A stretch of 64,000 bases of DNA from Microglena sp. YARC (taxonomy: Eukaryota; Chlorophyta; Chlorophyceae; Chlamydomonadales; Chlamydomonadaceae): assembly GCA_022414725.1 (NCBI GenBank), contig CM039462.1, positions 7,262,335 to 7,326,334 of the forward strand, read 5' to 3'. This document shows positions 48,001-61,226 of this stretch, one piece after another. Made by a program: the position numbers and the translations under genes. Position 1 is the first letter of the stretch, and each line of letters starts with the position of its first letter. The notes under the pieces were generated by a model that was given only the letters and a program-made list of their open reading frames with translations, was not told the DNA's origin and ran no database searches.

Positions 48001-51000
48001 CAAAACAATACTGAGACACAGCATGCGCACAAATCAGCAAAACATACTGAGACACAGCATGCGCACCAAATCAGCAAAACAATACTGAGACACAGCCTGC
48101 GCACAATCAGACAAAACAATACTGAGACACAGCATGCGCACAATCAGCAACAATACTGAGACACAGCATGCGCACAATCAGGCAAAACAATACTGAGACA
48201 CAGCATGCGCACAATAGCAAAACAATACTGAGACACAGCATGCGCACAATCAGCAAATACAATACTGAGACTCAGCATGCGCACAAATCAGCAAAACAAT
48301 ACTGAGACACAGCAGCTGCGCACAATCAGCAAAAACAATACTGAGACACAGCATGCGCACAATCAGCAAAACAATACTGAGACACAGCATGCGCACAAGA
48401 ATCAGCAAAACAATACTGAGACACAGCATTGCGCACAATCAGCAAAACAATACTGAGACACAGCATCAGCAGCACCAATCAGCAAACACAATACTGAGAC
48501 ACAGCATGCGCACAATCAGCAAAAACAATACTGCGAGACACAGCATGCGCACAATCAGCAAAACAATACTGAGACACAGCAATGCGCACAATCAGCCAAA
48601 ACAATACTGAGACACAGCATGCGCACAATCAGCAAAACAATACTGAGACACAGCATGCGCACAATCAGCAAAACAATACTGAGACACAGCATGCGCACAA
48701 TCAGCAAAACCAATACTGAACACAGCATGCGCACAATCAGCAAAACAATACTGAGACACAGCATGGCGCACAATCAGCAAAACAATACTGAGACCACAGC
48801 ATGCGCACAATCAGCAAAACAATACTGAGACACAGCATGCGCACAATCAGCAAAAACAATACTGAGACACGCATGCGCACAATCAGCAAAACAATACTGA
48901 GACACAGCATGCGCACAATCAGCAAAACAATACTGAGACACAGCATGCGCACAATCAAGCAAAACAATACTGAGACACAGCATGCGCACAATCAGCAAAA
49001 ACAATACTGAGACACAGCATGCGCACAATCAGCAAAACAATACTGAGACACAGCATGCGCACAATCAGCAAAACAATACTGAGACACAGCATGCGCACAA
49101 TCAGCAAAACAATACTGAGACACAGCATGCGCACAATCAGCAAAAACAATACTGAGACACAGCATTCGCACAATCAGCAAAAACAATACTGAGACCACAG
49201 CATGCGCACAATCAGCAAAACAATACTGAGACACAGCATGCGCACAATCAGCAAAAACAATACCACAGCATACTGCGCAACAAAATCAGCAAACAATACT
49301 GAGACACAGCATGCGCACAGCATCAGCAAAACAATACTGAGACACAGCATGCGCACAATCAGCAAAACAATACTGAGACACAGCACAATCAGCAAAATCA
49401 AAAAACAATACTGAGACACAGCATGCGCACAATCAGCAAAACAATACTGAGACACACAGCAAGACATGCGCACAAATCAGCAAACAATACACTGAGACAC
49501 AGCATGCGCACAGCCAGCATCAGCAAAACAAAACAATACTGAGAACAGCATGCGCACAATCAGCAAAACAATACTGAGAACACAGCATGCGCACAGCATC
49601 AGCCAAAACAATACTGAGACACAGCATGCGCACAATCAGCAAAACAATACTGAGACCACAGCATGCGCACAATCAGCAAAACAATACTGAGACACAGCAT
49701 GCGCACAATCAGCAAAACAATACTGAGACACACAGCATGCGCACATCAGCAAAACAATACTGAGACACAGCATGCGGTAAGACACAATCAGCAAAACAAT
49801 ACTGAGACACAGCATGCGCACAATCAGCAAAAACAATACTGAGGACACAGCATGCGCACAATCAGCAAAACAAATACTGAGACACAGCATTGCGCACAAT
49901 CAGCAAAACAATACTGAGACACAGCATGCGCACAATCAGCAAAACAATACTGAGACACAGCATGCGCACAATCAGCAAAACAATACTGAGACACAGCATG
50001 CGCACAATCAGCAAAACAATACTGAGACACAGCATGCGCACAATCAGCAAAACAATACTGAGACACAGCATGCGCACAATCAGCAAAACAATACTGAGAC
50101 ACAGCATGCGCACAATCAGCAAAACAATACTGAGACACAAAGCATGCGCACAATCAGCAAAAACATACTGAGACACAGCATGCGCACAATCAGCAAAACA
50201 ATACTGGAGGACACTTGAGCATTGCACAATCAGCAAAACAATACTGAGACACAGCACGCACAATCAGGCAAAACAATACTGAGACACAGCATGCGCACAA
50301 TCAGCAAAAACAATACTGAGACCACAGCATGCGCACAATCAGCAAAACAATACTGAGACACCAGCATGCGCACAATCAGCAAAACAATACTGATACACAG
50401 CATGCGCACAATCAGCAAAAACAATACCAATCAAGCATGCGCACAAATCAGCAAAACAATACTGAGACACAGCATGCGCACAATCAGCAAAACAAATACT
50501 GAGACACAGCATGCGCACAATCAGCAAAACAATACTGAGACACAGCATGCGCACAATCAGCAAAACAATACTGAGACACAGCATGCGCACAATCAGCAAA
50601 ACAATACTAGAGACACAGGCATGCGCACAATCAGCAAAACAATACTGAGACACAGCATGCGCACACAACTCAGCAAAACAATACTGAGACACAGCAGCGC
50701 ACAATCAGCCAAAACAATACTGAGACACAGCAATGCGCACAAATCAGGGCAAAACAATACTGAGACACAGCATGCGCACAATCAGCAAAACAATACTGAG
50801 ACACAGCATGCGCACAATCAGCAAAACAATACTGAGACACAGCATGCGCACAATCAGCAAACAATACTGAGACACAGCATGCGCACAATCAGCAAAACAA
50901 TACTGAGACACAGCATTGCGCACAATCAGCAAACTGAATACACAGCATGCGCACAATCAGCAAAACAATACTGAGACACAGCATGCGCACAATCAGCAAA

Positions 51001-54000
51001 ACAATACTGAGACACAGCATGCGCACAATTCAGCAAAACAATACATGAACACAGCATCACAATCAGCAAAAACAACACTGAGACACAGCATGCGCACAAT
51101 CAGCAAAACAATACTGATGCATGCGCACATCAGCAAAACAATACTGAGACGCAGACAAGCAGCACAGCCTGCGCACAATCAGCAAAACAATACTGAGACC
51201 ACAGCATGCGCACAATCAGCAAAACAATACTGAGACACAGCATGCGCACAATCAGCAAAACAATACTGACACAGCATGCGCACAATCAGCAAAACAATAC
51301 TGAGACACAGCCATGCGCACAATCAGCAAAACAATACTGAGACACAGCATGCGCACAATCAGCAAAAACAATACTGAACACAGCATGCGCACAATCAGCA
51401 AAACAATACTGAGACACAGCTGCGCCCACAATCAGCAAAACAATACTGAGACACAGCATGCGCACAATCAGCAAAACAATAAGACACAGCATGGCACAAT
51501 CAGCAAAACAATACTGAGACACAGCATGCGCACAATCAGCAAAAACAATACTGAGACACAGCATGCGCACAATCAGCAAAACAATACTGAGCACAGCATG
51601 CGCACAATCAGCAAAACAATACTGAGACACAGCCTGCGGCACAATCAGCAAAACAATACTGAGACACAGCATGCGCACAATCAGCAAAAACAATACTGAG
51701 ACACAGCATGCGCACAATCAGCAAAAACAATACTGAGACACAGCATGCGCACAATCAGCAAAACAATACTGAGACACAGCATGCGCACAATCAGCAAAAC
51801 AATACTGAGACACAGCATGCGCACAATCAGCAAAACAATACTGAGACACAGCATGCGGCACAATCAGCAAAACAATACTGAGACACAGCATGCGCACAAA
51901 TCAGCAAAACAATACTGAGACACAGCATGCGCACAATCAGCAAAACAATACTGAGACACAGCATGCGCACAATCAGCAAACAATACTGAGACACAGCATG
52001 CGCACAATCAGCAAAACAAATACTGAGACACAGCATGCGCACAATCAGCAAAACAATACTGAGACACAGCAATGCGCACAATCAGCAAAACAATACTGAG
52101 ACACAGCATGCGCACAATCAGCAAAACAAATACTGAGACACAGCATGCGCACAATCAGCAAAACAATACTGAGACACAGCATGCGCACAATCAGCAAAAC
52201 AATACTGAGACACAGCATGCGCACAATCAGCAAAACAATACTGAGACACAGCATGCGCACAATCAGCAAAAAATACTGAGACACAGCATGCGCACAATCA
52301 GCAAAACAATACTGAGACACAGCATGCGCACAATCAGCAAAAACAATACTGAGACACAGCATGCGCACAATCAGCAAAACAATACTGAGACACAGCATGC
52401 GCACAATCAGCAAAACAATACTGAGACACAGCATGCGCACAATCAGCAAAACAATACTGAGACACAGCATGCGCACAATCAGCAAAACAATACTGAGACA
52501 CAGCATGCGCACAATCAGCAAAACAATACTGAGACACAGCATGCGCACAATCAGCAAAACAATACTGAGACACAGCATGCGCACAATCAGCAAAACAATA
52601 CTGAGACACAGCATGCGCACAATCAGCAAAACAATACTGAGACACAGCACAACAGCACAATGCACAATCAGCAAACAATACTGAGACACAGCATGCGCAC
52701 AATCAGCAAAACAATACTACTGAGACACAGCATGCGCACAATCAGCAAAACAATACTGAGACACAGCATGCGCACAATCAGCAAAAACAATACTGAGGAC
52801 ACAGCATGCGCACAATCAGCAAAAACAATACTGAGACACAGCATGCGCACAATCAGCAAAACAATACTGAGACACAGCAGAATGCGCACAATCAGCAAAA
52901 CAAATACTGAGACACAGCATGCGCACAATCAGCAAAACAATACTGAGACACAGCATGCGCACAATCAGCAAAACAATACTGAGACACAGCATGCGCACAA
53001 AAACAATCAGCAAAACAATACAAAACATGAGACACAGCATGCGCACAATCAGCAAAACAACAAAACAATACTGAGACACAGCATGCGCACAATCAGCAAA
53101 ACAATCACAAAACAATGAGACACAGCATGCGCACAATCAGCAAAACAATACTGAGACAACAGCATGCGCACAATCAGCAAAACAATACTGAGACACAGCA
53201 TGCGCACAATCAGCAAAACAATACTGAGACACAGCATGCGCACAATCAGCAAAACAATACTGAGACACAGCATGCGCACAATCAGCAAAACAATACTGAG
53301 ACACAGCATGCGCAACAATCAGCAAAACAATACTGAGACACAGCATGCGCACAATCAGCAAAACAATACTGAGACACAGCATGCGCACAATCAGCAAAAC
53401 AATACTGAGACACAGCATGCGCACAATCAGCAAAACAATACTGAGACACAGCATGCGCACAATCAGCAAAAACAATACTGAGACACAGCATGCGCACAAT
53501 CAGCAAAACAATACTGAGACACAGCATGCGCACAATCAGCAAAACAATACTGAGACACAGCATGCGCACAATCAGCAAACAATACTGAGACACAGCATGC
53601 GCACAATCAGCAAAACAATACTGAGACACAACAGCATGCGCACAAATCAGCAAAACAATACTGAGACACAGCATGCGCACAATCAGCAAAACAATACTGA
53701 GACACAGCACGCACATCAGCAAAACAATACTGAGACACACATGAGCACAATCAGCAAAACAATGGCACATCACAAAAGCAATACTGAGACACAGCATGCG
53801 CACAATCAGCAAAAAGACACAGCATGCGCACATCAGCAAAACAATGCACAATCAGCATACTGAGACAGCATCGCACAATCAGCAAAACAATACTGAGACA
53901 GCAGCATGCGCACAATCAGCAAAACAATACTGAGACAAAGCTGAGACACAGCAAAACAATACTGCACAGCATGCGCACAATCAGCAAAACAATACTGAGA

Positions 54001-57000
54001 CACAGCATGCGCACAATCAGCAAAATCAAGAGACACAGCATGCGCACAATCAGCAAAACAATACTGAGACACAGCATGCGCACAATCAGCACAATACTGA
54101 GACACAGCAGCATTACTGGCCGCACAATCAGCAAATACTGAGAAAAAATCAGCAAAACAAATACTGAGACACAGCCTGCGCACAATCAGCAAAACAATAC
54201 TGAGACACAGCATGCGCACAATCAGCAAAACAATACTGAGACACAGCATGCGCACAATCAGCAAAACAATACTGAGACACAGCATGCGCACAATCAGCAA
54301 AACAATACTGAGACACAGCATGCGCACAATCAGCAAAACAATACTGAGACACAGCATGCGCACAATCAGCAAAACAATACTGAGACACAGCATGCGCACA
54401 ATCACAAAACAATACTGAGACACAGCATAAATCAGCAAAACAATACTGAGACACAGCATGCGCACAATCAGCAAAACAATACTGAGACACAGCATGCGCA
54501 CAATCAGCAAAACAATACCAATACACAGCCTGCGCACAATCAGCAAAACAATACTGAGACACAGCATGCGCACAATCAGCAAAACAATACTGAGACACAG
54601 CATGCGCACAATCAGCAAAACAATACTGAGACACAGCATGCGCACAATCAGCAAAACAATACTGAGACACAGCAATACAAAAGAAGTATACAAAAAGTAC
54701 CCCCACAAACCTTGAAAGAAACAGAGGAGCGTGAAAGTTCATGCTCATTTTTTGAAAAGAAAAGGGAGGGATCGTTACATAAAATAAGCAAATCAGTGTC
54801 GAGACAGGACAGCAGAACTACCTGCCGACCATCAAATTTTATAACATGAAGCATGAGGGTTTTTAGGGACCCTCACAGAACTTGAAAGCCAACTAAAGAG
54901 CATGAAAGTCCATGGAAGTAAGCAACAGAATGCGGAAGTCTGCGCAACGTCCAATTAACAAGTCCTATGCAGCGTCGCAAGCGCACAGAAAATTGGCGGA
55001 GTGTGTTGGCAACGGAACGAAAGATAGCAACGATGGAGCTGACCGAAGCGAGTTAGTTACGCGACTGTTGGCTGACGTGTCAGGCTTCAAGTTTTTTTTC
55101 TTTTCGGTCAGACAGACAAATGGGTAAACATGGGGGCTCCCGCCCCCTTGAAGAGGGGGCCCCGCAAAAAAATGTACCCCCACAAACCTTGAAAGCAAAC
55201 AAAAGAGCGTGATGCATGAATGTTACAGTCCAGGGGTAGGCCAAATAGGCTTCAGGTACTTGCCCAACCGTATACGAAGGGCTTACAAAGAAAAAGTACT
55301 GATGTACTGAACCTATACCCTCCCCACCCATTGCCCCACACGGTCCCATCCCTCCAAGCTCTACCTAAAGACAAACTAAAGATCATGAAAGTCCATGGAA
55401 GTAAGCAACAAAATGTGGAAGGGCTTAAAAAGAAAAAGCACTGATGTCCTGAACCCCAAACAATCGATTTACCGACGGGGGCCCAGAGTTTTTGCTACAT
55501 TGATCAAAAGAGCATGAAAGTCCATGAAAGCTTAGGAACAGAAGGCGCAAGGGAGTGGAAAGAGAAGGGATGCCGAAGGCAGGACAGGATACTAACAACG
55601 TTACCTAACAAAATAAACAGGCAATACAAATAAAATAAACAAACAGGCAATACAAATCATACAAACGACGTAACCAAACAAAATAAACAGGCAATACAAA
55701 TAACACAAACAAACAGGCAATACAAACAACGTAACAGAAAAGGCAGACCGAAGCAGGGTCAGGTGAGTCAAGAAGTACAAGTGGATCAGGTGAGTAAAGA
55801 AGTACAGGTGGATCAGGTGAGTAAAGAAGTACAGGTGGATCAGGTGAGTAAAGAAGTACAGGTGGATCAGGTGAGTCAAGAAGTACAGGTGGATCAGGTG
55901 AGTCAAGAAGTACAGGTGGATCAGGTGAGTCAAGAAGTACAAGTGGATTAGGTGAGTAAAGAAGTACAGGTGGATCAGGTGAGTCAAGACGTACAGGTGG
56001 ATCAGATGAGTTAAGAAGTACAGGTGGATCAGGTGAGTAAAGAAGTACAGGTGGATCAGGTGAGTAAAGAAGTACAGGTGGATCAGGTGAGTAAAGAAGT
56101 ACAAGTGGATCAGGTGAGTCAAGAAGTACAAGTGGATCAAGTGAGTCAAGAAGTACAAGTGGAGGCAGGCAATAGCCTACCCTTGGCAATGAGGCAGTGC
56201 ATGTCGGCAAGACATACTTAATGGACAATCAGAAGTAGGTGGGTAAAGAAGGACAAGTGGAGACAGGCAACAGCCAAAGATTCACACGCGAAGACAGGCA
56301 ACAGCCTACCTTTGGCACGGAGGGAGTCCATGTCAACATCCTCATCATCACCCTCAAGCAACACAGCTGCATCCTCTGGTTTTGGAGCACTGGGCTGGTA
56401 TATGTCCGCCTTGGGAAGGTAGTCCGGAAAGTATGTGCTTACCTGTTGCCAAAATATTTGCTTGGCTTGGTTTGGTTTGAATTTGGCTTGGTTTGGTTTG
56501 GCTAGGTTTAGTTTGTTTAGTTAGTCTGCTTTGGAGTGATGGTGATTAAAATTTGGCTTGGTTTGGCCTGGTTTGGTTTGGCCCTTTTATTGGGCTTTGT
56601 TCAGGGTGTCAATCACCTGTTTATCTACAGCATTGGTTAAACATGTAGTTGTTGAACAGGAGCACCTGTTTAACAACCTGAACAGGGTGCAGGCTGACGT
56701 CGGGAAGGGGGGGAGGCTTTGGAGAGAAGAGGCAGGCTGCTAGGTGTGGAGTAATATACGTGGGGGGTCTTGGGCACCTCTAAGACACCCTTATCCACCC
56801 AGAATAAACCCTAATAAGCCAAATAAAAGGGTGCCGTAGACCCCCCAAACCTGCAATGCTAGGTGTGGAATGACAAACGTTATGGGGGTGACATACGTTA
56901 TGGTTGGCACCCCTACGGCACCCTTATCCCTAAACCCCTAAACGTCACCCTTATTCACCCAGAATAAACCCTAATAAGCAAAATAAAAGGGTGCCGTAGA

Positions 57001-58714
57001 CCCCCCAAACCTGCAATGCAAGGTGTGGAATGACATATGTTATGGGGGGTCCTTGGCACCCCTAAGGCACCCTTAACCCTAAAACCCTAAGCGGCACCCT
57101 TATTCACCCAGAATACACTCACACGTCTAGGACCTATGCACTTGTCGTTCCCAATCCTCCTCCCTTACCAAGCAACACAGCACTCGCCCATCTCCAAACG
57201 AACTTTTGAAGTCCCATCTATCTCACTCACCTGCCACCCCACACCCCACACCCACCCACCTGCCACCACCCACCCCTCCCTTACCAAGTAACAAAGTACT
57301 CGCCCATCTCCAAACGAACTTCTGAAATCCGGGACCTTCAGGTTGTACAGCAAGCCGACAGCCTGGACCCATTTCATGAGCAGGCCCACACGTAGGTCCC
57401 CGGGGTAGACATCCAAGGGCTCAGGGGTTGGCCTTCCTGTCTTCCGCTGAACCAGACGAAGGACTCTGTTGAGCTCTGCCTTTAAAGCATTCGCGTCCAC
57501 TAGTAGGGGCAGCTGAAGGAGGGGGGATAGGTTTTGATTTTTTTATTTTTGATTTTTTGTGCTGTTTTTGTGCTGTTTTGGTGCTGTTTTGATAATATTT
57601 TGGTAATGCTTTGGTGCTGTTTTGATTATGTGTGTTTGGTGTTTTGGAAATGTTTTGGATTTAGTTTTGGTTTAGTCCTGGTTTGGGTTGGGTTTTTTTG
57701 TGTGTGTTATAAACCAAGCGAAGGACTCTGTTGCGTTCTGCCATCAAAGCATTTGCGCCCACTAGTTTACTTTGTCGGGAAAATAGAGGATTTTTTTGTG
57801 TTAAGCGTTTTGTGTTTTGTTTTGGTGTTTTTTTTTTTGTGTTTTGGAATTGTTTTTTTTTTTTTTTTTTTTATGGTTTTGTTTTGTTGTGTTCTGAACC
57901 CATTGAAGAACTACGCTGCGTTCTGCCTTCAAGGCATTCACGTCCAAGAGATGAGGGAGGGGGTATATGCTTTGGTGAGTTCGGTAGTGTACATGCACTT
58001 TTCAATACATACACCTGCACGCTTACATACGCTTACGCTCACACACAAATGTTTCAATGCATACACTTGCACAAATGCATATATTTACACACACACAAAT
58101 GTTTCAATACATACACTAACACACGCACAAATGTTTCAATGCATACACTAACACACACACGATCGTTCCAATACATACACTTACACACACACAAACGTTT
58201 CAATATATCCACTTACACACATACCAACACGCATGAAACTGCTTCCACTTCTCTTAACCCACCCACCCACTCATCATCCACCCACCAACCCATTTATCAT
58301 CCACCCTCTCTTCATCAACCCACCCACCCACTCATCATCCACCCACTCTTAACCCATCCACCCACCCACCCATTTATCATCCACCCACTCTTAATCCATC
58401 ATCAACCCACTCTCCACCCATCCACCCACTCTTCATCCACCATCCACCCACTCTTCATCCATCATCCACCCACTCTCCACCCATCCACCCGCTCATCATC
58501 CACCCACTCTTCATCCATCCACCCACCTGGCACTGGTTAGCAATGCTCCACAGCACACTCAGGGTGACCTCGCGATTTGCTCCAGTAATGTCTGTTGCCC
58601 GTAAGGGCACAATGCCGCTATGGGTTGAAATCCGCTGCAATGATTGGGGGTGGGGTACGATGATTGGTTGGATTCTGTTCGATGTGGCAGGGGGTGTTGG
58701 TGTGTCTGAAGCAT

Positions 58715-58753
<39 letters not shown>

Positions 58754-61074
58754 ATGATTAGGGGGATGCAGTAAGATGTGCATGGGGGTGTTGGGTGTCT
58801 GAAGCATATGGGGGGGGGGGGGGGGGGGGGGTCGATGATTAGGAGGATGCAGTAAGATGTGCATGGGGGTGTTGGGTGTCTGAAGCATTTAGGGGGAGGG
58901 TCACACCACCACCCACACCCACACGACCCCCTCCAACCCACCACCCACACCCAGATGACCCCTAGCTCGGCCCACCCCTCCAACCCACCACACACACACT
59001 CCCCCCCCCAAGCTGACACATGACCTAGAGCTGGGACTGCCTTGGTAGCTGCAAACTGGCCAGGCACCTTTATAAATGGCTCGCTCACCCCACCCCTCCC
59101 AACCCACACACACACACCACACACACACATGCCCCACCCCTAATCCCACCCCTCCAACCCACCACTACACACACACATGCCCCACCCCTCCAACCCACCA
59201 CCACACACACACACATGCCCCACCCCTCATCCCCAACCCTCCAACCCACCACACACACGCACATGCCCCACCCCTCATCCAACCCCTCCAACCACCACAC
59301 ACACCACTACACACACACACATGCCCCACCTCTCATCCCCTGCCCTCAACCCACCACACACACACATGCCCCACCCCTCATCCCCACCACACACACACCA
59401 CACACACACCCTCATCCCCCCCCCCCCACACACACACACACAACACATGCCCCACCCCTCATCCCCACCCCTTCAACCCACCACACACACCACACACACA
59501 CACCACGCCCCACCCTCATCCCCACCCCTCCAAACCCACCACTCACACGCACATGCCCCACCCCTCATCCCAACCCCTCCAACCCACCACACACACCACT
59601 ACACACACGCATGCCCCATCCTCATCCCCACCCCTCCAATCCACCACACACACGCACATGCCCCACCCCTCATCCCAACCCCTCCAACCCACCACACACA
59701 CCACTACACACACGCATGCCCCACCCCTCATCCCCACCCCTCCAATCCACCACCACACACGCACATTGCCCCAACCCCCATCCCCACCCCTCCAACCACC
59801 ACCACACACACGCACATGCCCCACCCCCTCATCCCAACCCCTCCCACCCACCACCACTACACACACGCATGCCCCACCCCTCCAACCCACCACACACACA
59901 CCCACATGTCCCCCTAGCTCGCACCTGGCCCAGAGCTGGCACTGCCTTGATAGCTGCAAACTTTTCAAGCACCAGTGTGACATTGGCAACGCGTTGCTGC
60001 TCGCTTGTGGGATTCAGAACCAACAGGCTGGGTTCTCCACCAGCCTTCTCCCCTCCCAGCAAGTTGCTGTTGCCTGAGAGAAGAGGGTGGGGCACGGTGG
60101 GAGGTGAAGTGCTGGGAGGGTGGGGGTGGAGGGGTGTGGAGGTGTGGTGGGGTGTGTGGTGGAGGGTTGGAGGTGGGTGGAGATGTGGAGTGAAGGGGTT
60201 GGTGGGTGGAGTGGAGTGGAGGGGTGGGGTGGAGGGGATTGCTCAGGGGCGGCACAATTTTCTGAAGACATTTCAAGCACCGGTGGGACATTGGCAAAAC
60301 GCCACCCAGCCACAGCCGCACTGACCCCCACTCCACCCCACCCCCACAGCCACAGCCACAACACTCAGCTCACCCCACCATCCCAGCCACACTGACCCCA
60401 CCCCACCCCTACCCACCCAGCCACAGCCGCACTGACCCCCACTCCACCCCACCCTCACAGCTACAACACTCAGCTCACCACACTCCACCCCACCCTCACA
60501 GCCACACTGACCCCCACCCTTCTCTCCACCCCCCACAGCCACACTGACCCCCACCCCACCCAATCCTCCCAGCCTCTCTTCATTCCTCTTTCACCCCACC
60601 CCCACTCTTCACACCACCCAACCCGGCCACAACACTCAGCTCGCCTGAAAGCACCTCACCTTCCCAGCCACACTGGCCCCCACCCCACACTGTCCCCCAC
60701 TCCACACCACCCCCTACAGCCACAATACTCTGCTTACCACACCACACTCTCCCAGCCACATTCACCTCCACCCCACCCAGCCACACCCATACTGCCCTCC
60801 ACTCCTACCCACCCAACCCCCACAGCCACAACACTCAGCTCACCTGAAAGCACCTCATACAGCTTCGCCATCCGAACTCCTGTGCGTAGGTCTTCCTGCA
60901 TCTTGCTTACTGAGTAGTCAAACTCGTCTGCCGCCTGCTGTTGGTGAACAAGCCGGTAACCCCACACCTCAAGCTTGTGCAGGGGGTCACCCATTCCGTG
61001 CATGTGGCCACTTCCCAGAAAGGCCCGCAGTACCTGTGTGTGTGTGTGTGTGTGGGGGGGGGGGGGATGTCTGT

Positions 61075-61105
<31 letters not shown>

Positions 61106-61195
61106 GGGGGGCGATGTGTGTGTGTATGTATGTGTGTGTCTGTGTGTGGGGGGGTGGGTGGGGTGGGTGAGGTGGGGGTGGTGATGCCTGTGTGT

Positions 61196-61226
<31 letters not shown>

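Noticed and set aside
40060..54672. Long open frames (up to about 645 codons) in the satellite, on both strands
   Set aside because: They are translations of a stop-free 36-bp unit in every register, with no start context, no non-repetitive domain, and they break wherever indels occur.
40060..54672. CRISPR-like regular 36-bp repeats
   Set aside because: Units abut directly with no unique spacers, no cas genes, and the setting is a eukaryotic intron.
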